Source: Echinococcus granulosus | Lineage: Eukaryota; Platyhelminthes; Cestoda; Cyclophyllidea; Taeniidae | Assembly (NCBI RefSeq): GCF_000524195.1 | Contig: NW_020170495.1 | Coordinates: forward strand, 55,592 to 119,591 | Reading direction: 5' to 3' | DNA length: 64,000 nucleotides | Translations under genes and position numbers: made by a program | Part shown: in pieces, positions 12,996 to 27,208 of the stretch | Position numbering within the stretch: the first letter of the stretch is position 1 | Layout: each line of letters starts with the position of its first letter | Notes under the pieces: model-generated | Told to the model about the DNA's origin: nothing | The model's database searches: none | The model's input: the letters and a program-made list of their open reading frames with translations, nothing else

Positions 12996-15900
12996 TGAAT
13001 GAATGCAAAGGTGAGAAGCATTGTGGACATATTTTTGGAAATGCACAATATTTTCAATCACATATTCTTTCTAGACTTTTGATTGACTTGGCCTTTTGCC
13101 GAAAAAAGAATAAATTAGTCTCCACCATGACATCTGCCCTCCTTGATTTACCATTTACCTATTTGTTAGAGGTTACTTTTGGGCGGGCGCATCTTACCTT
13201 TGTTTTAATTGGCTTGTATTCCATACTATGTGGCTAAATGTCTATAAAATTTATTGAATTTCTCCAGAAAAGAGCTGTAAGATTATGATGTCTTGACCCG
13301 AGAGAACTTCAAACCCTAGCTAAATACCGCACAAAGCAGTGCTTTGATATTCTAACTATGTAGTCTCTTAATAATGCAACGAGGACCTCACCGTGGATGT
13401 CCAGGTGTCTATCCGTTCACTTAGCTGTAACCAATCATTGAAAAAATTTCAGTCTTTTTAACACCATAGAAAAAAACTCTTAAAAACCAATCAGAAAAGA
13501 CGCGACTTAAGTATTTGTGTTTCTTTTGATGAGGAAACAACTTAGGTTACCTACGCGATGTTGTTTCATTCACACTTTGCGCAAACCTATGACTTTATAA
13601 TCCGTGTTTTGAGAGGTTTAATGAGGTTATGGTGAGAGCTCCGCGACACTAAAATGTTTACTTGTGTTACTTTATGCATACTTAAAACAAATATGACTTT
13701 GTCGTTGGTGTTGTTGCTGATTTCCAAAAGGTGTTAGTTAAAGTTGGCTTTCAAACAGTATAGAAGGGATGACTAAAATAAACTATTGTTAAGGAATTTG
13801 TGAATTGTTTTCAAAATGTCATAAAAATTTATGACAGGATAGCAGGAACAGTGACACCCACACAATCGTCATGCTGATCAGACGTGCTACTCGAAAGGAA
13901 TCAAAGAGTTGAATTTAAAAGCTTATCACAATTATTTTCCACTCCAGCTCTTGGTTACACTATATGGTCATGCCAAATGGGGTTTATCCATTGCTCCGCA
14001 CCTTCACCTTCGACTTTTGAGGCGTTTTTTTTGAGAAATTATGGAATAACCCACTGTTGAAGGATTCATTAGGGCTACATTACCACTCCATAGGGAAAAG
14101 TGTAATCCTTCACTATTAAGTAGTGTTGACAACAAATGACACATTGTCATAATGCAGGTAAATTGCCGCCAATCTTTACAAGTGGGGATAATTTGGTACC
14201 GTTTTACTCAATGGTGGAAATGAAAGATTGAGATGTCCAAATAGTTGAAGAAATAATGACTGTCCATCAATTTGGTTTTGGTGCATGAGGTTTTCAGCCA
14301 TTGTTTAAATCAACCTAGCACTGGGAGATGTGTCTCAAAACTTGAAACGTTTTGAACACCTTGATTTGCTTAAAATTTTGCCAAACCTCAAGGAATTTAG
14401 TAAATATTCCGATTTTACTTATTCTGAAAGTAATTAAGCTTATCCGGGCTATCTAAAGGCGTGCATCCACTTTTCCACCGAATAGAGTGACCATTTCGAT
14501 TTGTCGAATGCAGGAGAACTAACCATCCATAAAATGCAAAGCTGTCGATATATTCCGTTGTTTCCGCCAATTTTAACCCTTAGTTAACTTTCCATTTTTA
14601 TCAAATTCCATTTTAGGGTTCTGAAAAACTCTGACACCTTCAGATTGACACGGAAATCACAAATTTTGATCAGGACCCATCTAGATAAAACGTTTTCGGT
14701 GGTAATTGATGTGTTTAAAATGTGTAGGCTATTCAAACAAAAAGGTTGCTTCTGTCCTTAAAATCGACAGAGCTTTGCACCAAATTATTCCATGAGCAGA
14801 TCCAAATTTTTGTTCAACCATTTACATGCAAGTAATTTTAGCACCTTTATTGCGTGATCATACGAATCAGCAAAGTTGTAAGACTCTAAATTTGAAGATG
14901 CATTTGCAATACATTTTTTTATTACTTAAAGTTGAGAAAGAAACTAACTACTGGGTTTACTAAAAGGATTCTATTCTATGCGTAGAGGCTATCATTGACA
15001 CCCATTGGAAGCACAGACGTCTCAGTAGAGCAGTGTGCTCTGCTTACTAGTAAAGTAATAAAGTATTAATTCTTCATACCCTGCACATTTTAAACAAATT
15101 GTTACTTTTTAGGTGCTTTGGTACTCTAATGCTCCGCCTTAATAAAATATGGCAAAAATGGGATGGAATGCAATCTACATCATGTACAATAACATGAGCC
15201 TTGCTAGCGGATTTTTTGGGTTAAGTGAAACAAACAAAGTTTATTTAAAGTCTATTCTTTTCAAAAAAGGCTAAAAAAGTAGGTAAATTAAATGCTTGCC
15301 TTTTATGGGGTCTTCCGTTGGAATGTAGCCTATGAATTTGTTTTAAACCTCTGTGCCCAAATTCCTCCAACGTCCCCAGTCTTCGTCTAAATGACTTCTG
15401 CAGTGTATTCCACTTTTGTGATCTCATCGAGGGATGCTACAACACAACTAAACTGAGCTGCTGCTGTGAAGGCGACTTCTCATTGTACTCCACCAATAAA
15501 TAACGCTACAGGCCTTTGAAATATGCAATCATTTCACGGAATGAAGCTACTTAATCATCTGATCAGAGGGTGGTTTACAAACCGCAGATCAATCAACAAG
15601 GTAGGCGAATCGGTGACTTTCAACCATGCCTTTGATATAGTTGTCTTAAGTCATATTTCGAAGCAGTCTAACGGAAATTTTGATATTTAGGTTAAAATAA
15701 TTCGTTGACAAATCGCTTTTTTGCGGGAATGTAGTACACCCTTTTAAAAGGCGCCTTTTAGAAACTGTGAAAACGTAAAAAGTTGTTCAGTGACCGCAAT
15801 AGGAACACCTGGTTCTTTGTGGGATATGAAACCAAAAGGAAAAAAATTTTTTCCCACTTCATTTTCGGGATTTTACCATAACAAAACGTCAAAAATCCCC

Positions 15901-18900
15901 TCAAATTTAATGCCATTTTCTTGAGGTGTCGCCTATGCAATAGATTGCTTTTTTTCGGGGAATTTGGATCGTATTCGTCGATTGGTGCTATTAAGCAAAA
16001 GCTCCACAGCTACTCAAAGAGAGAAAATGTACTTCCCTGTAAGCTTTTCTACGACGTTAAAATGCTGCTCATTCCCACAATTACATAGTGGAAAACTTTG
16101 GCTGTTTAAATAGACTTTGTGCTTTTATTACGCAAATAACTCCTTCCCGTCGTGGTTCGTGTTTGGCACGTCATCCACCAGAGGTCTCAGATGCTGATCG
16201 ACAGCCATCATCCGATGTTTTGTTGTTTTTGTACGATACGATTTGTCATTAACTTTTTTGACAGGCTCAAATGGTACTCGTAACTAAGGAAAAAAAACTC
16301 GAATATTCTCAGACCAAGAATATCATGCAAATGATTGGTTAACGCTCAACCAATTGCCTTGCGACATACGACAGGATTCAAACATCATAAACCCGTAAAT
16401 AACGCAAATCATTTGCTTACAAAAGTCGGTATGGGATGATAAACTTGAGAGTTCTTCTTTTCACAGTTCATTGAAAAAATATTTGAAAGTAACGCACTCT
16501 AGTTATATAATTATTTGCAAGTCATCCGATTTTTTTAAACATGTCCTGCTGTACTTCAAATGCGACAAATAAGTGGCAAACATTTTACTAAATTACATCT
16601 AAACTTCGGAGTGTACTACAAGAAAGGTGTGTTTTATAAGCCTAATGGAAGAATAAACCCTGTAAAACAATTCTTGGGATGGTGGAGTGATGTACTCAAC
16701 CGGTGGGCATTGTCATTGCCTATATGCGGCTTTTTTGACTTTAAGAATAAAATTTGGTCTCAGCTTAGGAAAATGAAGTTCATGGGAAGGCGTAGATGAT
16801 ATTCCAGGGCTTTTTCATAGATCGAATCAAATGGACACTACCCTCGACATACCAATGGGACGATGGACTGAGAGACTTTTCAATCGAAAAGTTAAGGCAT
16901 CATTATTTGCCACATCAATGAGGTGAAAATTTTGGATTGTGCTTTAGTATTATTATTATTAATAATTCATAAATAAGGAAATTTGCCTTGCATTCCTCTT
17001 AAAATGGGTCATAAACGGTCACGAAAAACAACAGGAGGTGGAATTTTCCCCTGTGACATTTTACGGCTCAAACTGGCATGAAATCTGCCAGATGGTAAAA
17101 GGGAAGGGTCTTTCAACAAACGTCTCTCCTACCTCATGTAATTTTACGCAGTTTTATTCTAAAGGTATGGTCAGAAAAATGGTGAGAATAGTGGTTAATT
17201 GTCACATATATAAGTCAAAATGGATCCAAATTCACAATTTTATCGTCCTAATGGGTTTATCTTCTAAATGCCATCACGGGTGATGCACAATTTTGGCTTC
17301 GTCTGACACAAAAAAAAAATAAATTTAAAAAGGGGAAACCCTTTGGATTCCATAATAAATAGCTGAGGAGATGCAAAACTTCACCGTTTGGGCATCTCCA
17401 ATGAAAGGAACTCAGTAACAAACGGATTCAAGGGAAGTTTCAAGCAATTTGGAGGTATCTCCTTAGACTGCGATAGGTGGGGGCCGTTGAGACTCTCTTC
17501 TTCAACAGGCAGTCTTACTAGGGTTGCTAAAACTTCACTTTTAGGTGTCAAGAGCCATCCTGTGTTTGAAAAAACCGCACTTAAACTATCACTAATACTT
17601 AATTTGTTTAAATAAACTGAATTTTTTACGTCGCAGCGCTTGTGTGTTTGAAATTTTGGTACAGTAGGAAAAAATGTCTTAATGTCTGTTTCACCTTTTG
17701 CATATCACTGACAATTCTCGAGCTGTACTTATGGAAAGATCTAAACAAGTTAGCCAGTAGCTAGGACAAACATTCCTCAAAACATTTATTTTTTTGTTAT
17801 TTTTGTGGGTAATTAGAAAGTAAACTTATTGCTTAACGTTCGAATTTATTTGCTGCCTACAAGGGCCCCACTAAAAATAGTTAATGTGCTCTCTCAATAA
17901 CACGAGACTTCCAGCATTGCATAATTTTGTAAGAACATTGAGTAATATATGAGTGAGATAATTTTGTAGTATTGAGAGTAAAAAGATTATCTGTAAGTGA
18001 AACCACTATCTTCAACCCTTCCACATAATGTCTATGTGTGTGTGTTTGAACCGGGACACATCTGGGCATCCTAATGTGCCATTGTGATACCTGTTTAATG
18101 GAATATCATCAAATAACCTGGAAGCGGGAGCTATACCACATGTTACCAGAGGGATCCGACTGCGTCGAACCCCCAAGGGGAGACTTTCTTATGGTGGGCT
18201 CATGAGTGTGTTTATTAGTTAAAAATGGGCAGGTAGTTTGAATTAATGGGTATCTCAATCAGACGAGTTCTACTGTTGATGCTGGAGATGTCCGGACGTT
18301 TTCTTTGTGTGACTAATTCCCCTTACCCCCCCCCCCCACATTATGGTGACCTCGTCTAGTTCCTCCTCATTAATTGAAATCACTGTCACGTGCAAACAAA
18401 TGTTCAGGGGGTTAATCAAGCCTATAAAGTCAAGTCCAAAATAAGCTACCCTGTGCTTCTGTTATCCATCCACCGACCACTTACACACCCAGCCACTCCG
18501 CCAAATAAAGGTCGCAGTATTGGAGGCTATCGCTTGGTTAATAGAGCTGGGGATTTGACGGGGTTCAAACTCACCCCCATAAACATCAGTTTATAACCCT
18601 TACGTGCTCATATAAATATGATAAATATAGTTATTAATAGTCTGCAAAATCTGTTATGCGAGACGAGGCGGTTCCTTGTTTCACCCGTACAACGTGATGC
18701 GAAATCGACTCTGCTCTAACAACACACCCATTAGGGCTAATGATGGTAATGAAACTGTCAAAATGCACAGAGACAGGAGTGGAGATAACTGTCTCATATC
18801 AAATCCGCCTGGTGAACAACAATACTCAGAATTATTTTGACTGCCTTTGCCTTCTACGTGTGGGAACTAAAGATATATCGCTTATTTTAAAAAACATATC

Positions 18901-20059
18901 TTCCCACGTTTTACCCAAATTACTTTTTTCTCAACCCAACTCAACACTTGACTTTAGTATGATGCAAAGACATTGATAAAATAAAATCAGACCATGTGCC
19001 GAGACTTGGATGTTGCTAGACACTCGATATTTATGTAATGCCAGAGTAGATTATACTATCGCATATTGCTATCATTCTAATGCAGAGCGTGAGCTTACAA
19101 TCCAGGGGATTAATGTCCCAGAAAGGGAAATACCGAACGCACCTCATCATGTAATTATTTTTCCTGTTGAAATGAGGAAAGTCGAGCTTTGTCAATTGCC
19201 TCACGAAATGAGGAGCGCGGCGGCCACGCTTCCTACCGAAATCCAAGCGCGACCTTAATAGATTTCTTAGAGCAGTTCCACGTCCCCGAGGCTGCATATT
19301 CCACGTTGATGAAATAGGAAGATGAAAGCAAAATAGAAATTGGTTTGAGTTTCTTTTATAGGCACAATGACTGCGCCTACCGATTGGTTAGACTTGAGCA
19401 CTCACAGTCACACGTGATCAGGAATGAATACATACACCCGAGCATTATCATGCTATGAGCGTTACTAAAATTTGCTACAGTCCGACTCCAGTTGGAAGGA
19501 GGCTCGAAAGTTTATTCCCCGAGGCTCCCCGATTTCGGGATATTTAAATGCGTTTAACGATAACTTCAACAACATAACTGCAAATGAAATAAATCTCAGC
19601 TCATTACAGATAGTAAAATTGCCTACGATCTGTAATTATTCATATATATATAAAAAAAACAAATAAACCGCTCTAAAAGGTCCTATATCCTGTAGAATGG
19701 AGCTGGCTGATATGCCCTTGTTGTAAAGTAAAACCCACCTTCTGCCACTACGTCAAAGGCAATGGGATACCTCAAGTGCAAAGATAATTTTTTTGCCAAA
19801 TGACTAATTGACTAAACTTAAAGTACAAATTTCTCGAAGGCTGAGCAACTTGTGCACCAATAACAAAGTCCGGCAATGTTAAGAAAAATTTTAGGCTTAT
19901 CAAGAGGGCTCTAAGCTACCTACATCTCTGATAGGCATAGATGATCATTGATCATTGCAAAGAATTGCTTATAACCGAAAACAGCCGCAATGACATGCCA
20001 GTTATAAATTACCAGAATTATTTTAGTGGTTAAATATGTGTTGTTGAACTTTGCAAGCG

Positions 20060-20160
20060 CTCGCGGGGGTCCGCGTGTTGGAGTCATGCACTTCGGCACG
20101 GCCTTTGCCTCATGTTAGTAGGCCCCAAATACCAACTCTTGAGCAGAACATTGTCTTGTT
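20060..20160 (+). repeat. Possible relic of an interspersed repeat
   Basis: The stretch containing GTTAGTAGGCCCCAAATACC resembles part of the repeats at 27.9 kb and 42.8 kb (CATGCTAGTAGCCCAAATACC in the latter). The shared part is short and diverged, so membership in the same family is tentative. Confidence 0.35.
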
Positions 20161-20952
20161 CCGACTTCAGGCATAACTCGGGGAACCATACTATGACATA
20201 TTCGGATACATTGAAAGTTACCAATAAGAAACAGATGTTTTGAAGTTGATTTCTGTGGTTAAGAGAAACAAAAGACATCAAAATAAAATTGCATAAATGG
20301 TCGGCCGATCTGTAAAGGAATTTGCAAGAGCGTTATCAATCACCATATAACCATTGCAAATCAAGTTGCTCTGGCAATATGGAAATTTCATGCAACAATT
20401 TTGTCCTATTTGCATCGACAACGCAGAGTTGTATCTGAAAATAAGTAGATAAAGCTATTGAATATCGAGAAATGTGACAATAATCAAACAAATTTTTTAC
20501 AAAACTGGGCTGGGTGTTGATTAAGTGTCGAATGAAGCACATGGTAAGGCAAATATATGTTTCTTCAATATGCATTATGCTAAAAAAGAAAATATTGCCT
20601 TACAAGATCTGCGAAGACAGAATACAGAATAGATAAGCACGTAAACAAAAACTTTCTCAATATCTACACAATAAGCGTCTCAAACTATATTTTCTTTTTT
20701 TAAAATTTTTTTAAAAGCAGCTATACTAACTGAAACAAATCAATAACATTTGTTTGTTTGTATCTTTGTTTGAGTTTATTGTTTCGGCCATCCGCACTTT
20801 CAACATTCCCTTAGTTATTGTGTGGTTCGGTCTCACAATTTTGGAGGTACTTCTCACCCTTTTTTCATTGTCACTTTGGTTTATCTGAAAAACGTCTACA
20901 TTTTACAGAATTTGTTGCGTTTGGGTGTATTTTCCGTAGCAAGAGTTTCTTC

Positions 20953-23900
20953 ATGAGTTCGGGAGCTGGTGCGATTCCGCCCAGTGCTACGGATCCCGAG
21001 TTAGAGGCCTGGTGGGAGGAGTTTTTGGCTAAAAAGAAGCTTGAAGATGCTCAGGACGAGGATGCCCGCCTAACTTGGGAGACCTGTGCTCAGCGGAAGC
21101 TGAAGTTTATACGTGAAGTTCGTCTTCTCACAGATCTTTATGAGCCTATTGGGAAGCAGGTTCATTCCATCCTCTCTGCGGATCATCATCACAGAGGCGA
21201 ACGACTCTACGCGGAGTGGTGTAGGTTGAATTTTTTATTTTCCACATCATCTTCTAATTTTATCCAACTTGTCCCTCTTTTCTGGTTATTAGGCAAATTT
21301 AGAAGGAAAGAGTGCCTCATGGCTTACTATGACAACCCAATTTTCCGGGCGATTTATACGAACTATCGGTTCTTTGGCAGTGCTACAAGCTTTCTGCAGG
21401 TACTTCGCCATTATTTGTCGTTTTGGATTCAAAACATCAACTTCTTCCGTATTCCAGTCTACATTTTATATGGAGTCTTCTCGTTTCAATTGTTTTAGTT
21501 ACTTACGCCACTTTTCTTCGTGTTGCTTCTATATTTTGTACTCTTTGATACAAATGTCACCAAGGTAATGCTTAGTACATCAATGAACGCACCATCGCTT
21601 GGGATTATTTATCATCGAAATCACATATATATCTGCATTCTTTGCTAGGTTGTAAAGCTCTTCCATAAGATCATGTAAACTTTTTGCTGTCGTATGCACT
21701 TTATTTGAGAGTTAAACACCCTTAATTATGTCGGACTCACTTTTACCTCCATTGTTTCCAAAACATTTTACGCCTTGCATTTGCTCTTTCTTTACAGTCG
21801 TAGCATACTGTATGATTGTTGTAATTTTTATGAAAGGTATTTGTTTTGGCCATCTGTAATAGCGTTTGAGGTTTTAATGTTTAACACCGTCCAGGATGTG
21901 CCTACTTCTCCTGGATCTCCTTTGGTTTTCGTATAGCTCCCATTTCTTGACTGAGGTTGCTCTTTTGTGAACGCTAAAATATTTGCGTAGTGTCCTGTAG
22001 GCCTAACCTTTGTAGCCAGAGTTTAGGATTCCCCTGATCTAATTCCACTTATGCCTAGTTTAATTCTCGCATTCTAATTAACTACTGGCATTTTTGGCAT
22101 TTTCCTTCCTGGTTGGGGTTCTAAATTAAATTGAGTAAACCTACCACCATTCCGTGTTGTTTTCCCGATGATTCTTCTATGAAACTATAAATTCAATCAA
22201 TTTGAATAAGTCAAATTTATGCCTGTATTGTTCAATTTTCCATGTTATTGGAACGATATCTTTGAAAGAAAGGCTCTGACAGTTCAATTTTGACCATTTG
22301 GGGATCTGGTCTTTGTTCTTTGTTTTGGATGATGGGCAATTTTGTTTAATACTCCCTTCCCCATGAGGAGCCTTCAAGCTAAACTGTAGGCCAGCCTGAA
22401 CTCCAACGATTAAGATGAGAGCAGGCAACAGTGGAAGTGCCTTCGTGGAATGGCCTGTGGTGATAAGATTTTCCGTGACTTCGGCCATAATTTGTACGGT
22501 TTTGAAACGCGTAGATGGGGTATTTTAACGGGACTTTTGTTAGTGACGAATAAAAACGTGGTGGTTCCGTTTCCGACCCGTGGTGATCGTTCTTGTGACC
22601 ATTCAGTCGGCTTGGAACATCTGGTTAGCATATAACCTGTCGTGAAATTGCAAGAGATAATTCTATTTGTTGTAACAGTGAACACAGTCATTCACGAATA
22701 TTTGCGACTTCAAGGAGTTGACGCACTTTGGATGCCAAAATCAACACAGTGAGAAGGAGAGTTTTGACAAAGAAGGTCTGAATTTTCGGGACTGCATGGT
22801 TACATATAACGAACTCTTGATACATCGATTCGATGACGAAGTGCGGCAGGCTGTTTTCAGATGGTTCATTCGTGATGGCAATTTTCTATTGCTAAATTTC
22901 TTTCTAGGTGCTAGGTGAACGCTGGAATACGAGCATAACTGTGGCAGAACTAAGCGTAGTTTCTTCTCTGAAGTGTGTTCTTTCTTAACTATAACAGTCT
23001 TTGTTCAAGTCAAGAGGTTTATAACGCTCATCCACGTCTTCCAAGCAGTTTGATGAGCTCTGGATGGTTTGTCAAAATAATCGACTGATGAGGTTCAGAA
23101 CGTGTATTTCACCTCTTGTAGGCACTTGTAGAACGCATCATTCCGGAGCATCCCGACCTTGAGATCTACCTTCGCGATCACGTCCGTCGCGTAATCAGTG
23201 TTGGTGTTGGTCCCGGTACCGACATTGCTGCGTTTCTGTCCTTCGCCCGTTGCCGTGGCTTTACAAATCGTCTAGTCTACTACGCCATTGATCAAAGCGA
23301 AGGATGGTCGACCTTCCTCAGCGCATTTGACCGTCACTGGTCCATGGTGCACAACATTTCTGTGTGGTTTAAATCGTGGCGATTTGGCAAACGGGACGAT
23401 GTCGCTTGTCTCCCGGACGCGGACATGATGGTATTTAGCTTCTCAAACACAACTCTGATGGATAAGGCAATATGGCCGCTGTTGCAGCAACGGTACAGGT
23501 TCATCCTCGTGCTAGATGGGATGAAGGATGTAAGTGGACGTGTTAGAAGGTCTTATTACAATTTGCCAATCGGGTCTGGTCTTTGCTGTCAGACGATGTG
23601 TGAATGTGCTTGACGGATTGTTTCAATGGTTTGGGACTGTGTGGGGCATAGATTTGGATGTAACAGTGGGTTTGATTAGGGTGGAAAGGCCTAGTGCGGC
23701 TGAATTAATCAAGTCTGGAGGAACTAGTGAGTCAGTGATGACCGGATTTACTGATCGCTGAGTGGTAAATTTAATCTAAACTAAATAGATGATCTGGGGA
23801 TGGGTAGTTGGACGAGCATATGAATTGATACGATAAAACAGTTGAAGTTATGGAGTCTTGCTTAATTAAGTGAATAGGCCGACTGATGTGTTATGCATGG

Positions 23901-24090
23901 TTTGATGATGATTAGTCCATCGCTGAAGTTATCGCCTCCTTCCGTTTTCCTTTTGTAGATGGTAGTGACGAATTTTGGGGCTGCAGGCTTCTCTGACTTC
24001 CGACTATCGGAGAAGACGACCGTCTATTATTACTTTATGGGACTTCCCACCTCTCCACAAAGTTCTGGAGATGCCGAGGCCAAAGAATGA
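20953..24090 (+). CDS. SAM-dependent methyltransferase-like protein, unrecognised family
   Basis: A class I (Rossmann-like) methyltransferase fold is inferred; the substrate is unknown. Exons: 20953-21220, 21293-21399, 23122-23529 and 23959-24090 (TGA at 24088-24090). Phases 1,0,0 agree and give 303 residues. An optional extra exon, 22715-22840, also keeps the frame but has a weak donor (GTGCGG). The N-terminal part (from MSSGAGAIPP) is helical and charged. The core has VISVGVGPG (about residues 149-157), fitting the glycine-rich SAM loop, then YYAID (about 178-182), whose Asp fits the ribose-binding acidic residue after strand 2. Next come DADMMVFSF, in the place of motif IV, and a hydrophobic strand RFILVLDGM. 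The gene ends in a short acidic tail. The start was chosen because upstream in-frame sequence is Phe-rich and unlike coding sequence. Introns are 72 to about 1700 bases. No neighbour hints at function. I do not recognise the family. Confidence 0.75.
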
Positions 24091-26770
24091 GTTCTATAAT
24101 TCTTCGTTTTTTGTTCCGTCCTTTGCTTCCCTTATGTACACATACACACACACTAGCTATGAGTATTAGTCCTCCTTCAATCGTGCTAATTCCGCTTACT
24201 AGGAAATATAACGAGCCTTTTTTAGAAGAACATTGGATCTTTCTCACGCCCTCTTTGTTTACCGTTCTCCCTTCTGGGCTGTTCGATTGCGCCGAGTTTT
24301 GCACTGGAGTAGGCTTGTTTGCGAATCCCCGAACGCCATCAAATGCGTAAAAAAGCTGCGGAGTGAAGGGATTTGAAGGTGGTGGACTGGTAGGTGCAGT
24401 GAATACGCAAATGCTTAATTACTACGCTACCCATCCAAAGGTGACCTCTAGAAGATTGGGAGGTTCTGGGTTGTCTTCCGAAATCACAAATAGGACTCTC
24501 TTCTAAGTGGCTAATTAGCCCTGGTTGTCATTAAGCAATTTTTTTTCCTTTGCACCCTTAGTTTGCATCATTTCGTATCTCCTGGATAACGGAAGATACT
24601 CAGCCTCCATCAAGCTAACAAAGCGTTTTGAACAAATCCACCCGCCGTGCACCACATATCCAAACGAAAAGAGCATGAATTGGCTCGTGCCCCGGAAGTG
24701 TGCGATAGTGGGTGGGTTAGTTGCGATAACCATTTTTGCGTTCCAACACTAAACAGGTGTTGCAATAAACCAAAAACGTCATTTCTCGTAACGTGTTAGT
24801 TAGTCAGTCATCCAGCTAGCAATCTCCAATGCACAGTGCGTCTGGATAACGAAAGCGAAGCACAGTGCATCTATTCGTTTATTAGTCTATAGTACTTCAT
24901 CCTACCACTCGCAGTATGCTTTGACGAAGTGTTGCCTCTCCTTACCACAACCACATTGACGTTGACGCCTTGCCAATTAATTCAACCAATTCATCAACTA
25001 GCCAATTAACCAATCAGTAGCAGTGGCAGTCAACCAATCTACAAACGAATCAACCGATCAACCAATCACTTGCAGCTCAATTTACATCACAGAGAACGGA
25101 AGGTCACAGTGGTGTTGGAATTGCATTACTAGAAATAAGTTGTTTAAGTCATTTTGGTTAACACTGCTGCAGGATTATTTTGTCTGGAAATCTTGTAAAA
25201 TGAGTTTTATAACGAACTTCTACGTCTGGTGCATTAAAGTTGTATTCAATGCGCTTTTAGATTAGACATGCTATATTTTTATGGTATGAAGGTTGCTAAC
25301 CAGAAAGAGATAACTAAGAGCTCAATAAAGAATGTCATTCCTGTGACATACTCTCTCATATCTCTCTTCACTTTACAATGCCTATATTCAAGTAATTGAT
25401 TGAATTTGGTAGAGATCCTCAAGCAAAGTAGTCATTGCCTCAAAATATGTTAAAAACTTGGCGAAGATTTCTAGTTGCCTACTAGGTTTTACCATTCTAC
25501 TTTCATAAATTGTAAATACTGAAATGTGTATCATTGACGATTTTATGTGCACTTCTGCAGAAGGCCTGCCTTCCTATTGGTCAGGCCATATTACTTTCGA
25601 TCTGATTGGCGCTCACATGGTAGACCAATAAACTAAGAGCATTCGAACAGATGTTGGCTTGTTTGACAGTCAGTTAAATTCGAATTGGATTGCGCAAAGC
25701 CTAAACAATATTTGAATAACTTTATGGAAAAACCTGATAGTTTGGCGTTGGAATCGCCATGACAAAGCATTCTTGAAACAAAAACTGTCAGTGATTAATC
25801 TCTTTTCCTTCACGGGGGTCTAGATTACTCAATAAATTGTAAGTAGCAGCATAATCCACAAGTGCTTTTTTCGTATCGGAGGGTCGGTAAGAAGTTAGAA
25901 TTAAAGTTGTAACAATAGGGTAGAAATGTGGACCTTTTTTGTCCAAAAATACTCTTTTGGGCCACATAGAGGTGTGTTATTTGTTTCTGTGTATCTCTTC
26001 CGTGGGTGTTGCGATAACATACGCGTAAACTGCCTGATCGTCAGTCAAATGTAATTCTCGCCGTAAATTTGCACTGCGATTGCCAACTGCACACCAGCTA
26101 GTACAAACCATGAGATGGTGGGAGCCTTTTTTTCTCCATGCAGGAAGCGCCTCATGCTTCATCTGCTGACAGCTCCTTCGCAAAATGCTAATTGTGCAAG
26201 TGAAAAGAGTTCCTCACCTTTTAAAAAAGTCTTAGCAGAATAGGAACGACTACTTCACCGTTTTATTTTGTGATGTGAAAATGCAATACACTAATAATTT
26301 TTTTGAACAAAAACGGGGAATTTGCATCCACATCTTGTTTCTAATATAAGACCTGCTCATTCTTTCGTCAACCTCTACGCTTGCTTCTTTGAGGACTATT
26401 TTGTAACGTATGGACCTTACCATACGTTCAACCGTCTAACGAAACCGGACCAACCCACCCACTCATCTGTTTACTCACTTCGTGGCTTTATTTTTTTTTT
26501 ACTTACGATGAAATGTACTCTTTCCGAAGTAGATAGACAAACTACACAACGGGTTGGCGCAATCCTGCATTAATGACTAATCGTGACCTCTCTGTGGAAT
26601 CAAGGGGCTGCAGCAAGGGTCGCACAAAGCACCAAAATTAGAATTGATCAGCAAATAAGAATTAGCTCTTTTCAGTGATGACAAACTATTCATAAGATTT
26701 GTATTCTTAAACAAAATGATAAATAAGTTCAAGTAAGAGTAGTGCGTGCCACTTTAAAGTGTGATTCCAA

Positions 26771-27208
26771 TTATTCCAGCAATATCAGAGTGCAGCGGAT
26801 CACCAAAATGCGCCTCAGCATTGCCGCAGTACCGATTATATGCATATCCTTTGCTGACTCGGTGAATGGAGCTGGTATACCACGTTGGATATGGACACGT
26901 CTCCATTTCCCGTGATAGAGTTCGGAGTGCCAGTTCACATATACAGCACCTGTGCCGGCAAACTCCAATCCGGGAAATCCCCATACCTGTGGAAACAGAA
27001 TGAGATGTTGAGGGATAGCCGCAATCATGGTGAAGTTCTTTAATAATCTTACCAACCAAATCGACGAAGTGGCACCTAGACAAACAGTGGCGTTAACTGC
27101 ATGTCGATGCCTCGTCCGAAGCAGAATGCTTAGCACCTCTACTTGTGTTTGCTTCAATCATGCCTACTGTATAGAACGCGCCCAGTCCAATAAGCACGAC
27201 AGATTTCA
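26771..27208 (-). CDS. Possible small membrane protein exons (weak candidate)
   Basis: Reading leftwards, a hydrophobic segment (LVKSVVLIGLGAFYTVGMIE) is followed by a candidate mini-exon between TTTGTCTAG and GTAAGATT. A 66-base intron ending TTTCCACAG then leads to an exon that stays open to a TAA at about 26771. The phases can be made to agree (…SRG / ATSSIWL / VWGFPGLEF…). However, a second frame of the last exon is equally open and Cys-rich (HRCCICELALRTL), and no start codon is evident. The donor after the hydrophobic segment (GTGCTA) is weak. It could be a real short gene, a pseudogene fragment or chance. I do not recognise a family. Confidence 0.2.

Larger units (their letters stand above)
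12000..20952. other. Intergenic region with no supported gene
   Basis: About 9 kb upstream of both the otopetrin-like gene (minus) and the methyltransferase-like gene (plus). Only short open frames without flanking splice signals or recognisable motifs occur. It holds a GGAT-type microsatellite near 12.9 kb, a 12-base C run at 18326-18337 and a possible old repeat relic near 20.06-20.16 kb. Regulatory sequence for the two divergent genes is likely here, but I cannot point to it. Confidence 0.6.

Noticed and set aside
19010..19297. Open frames on both strands (82 and 88 codons)
   Set aside because: They are mutually antisense, with no splice signals, start context or motif.
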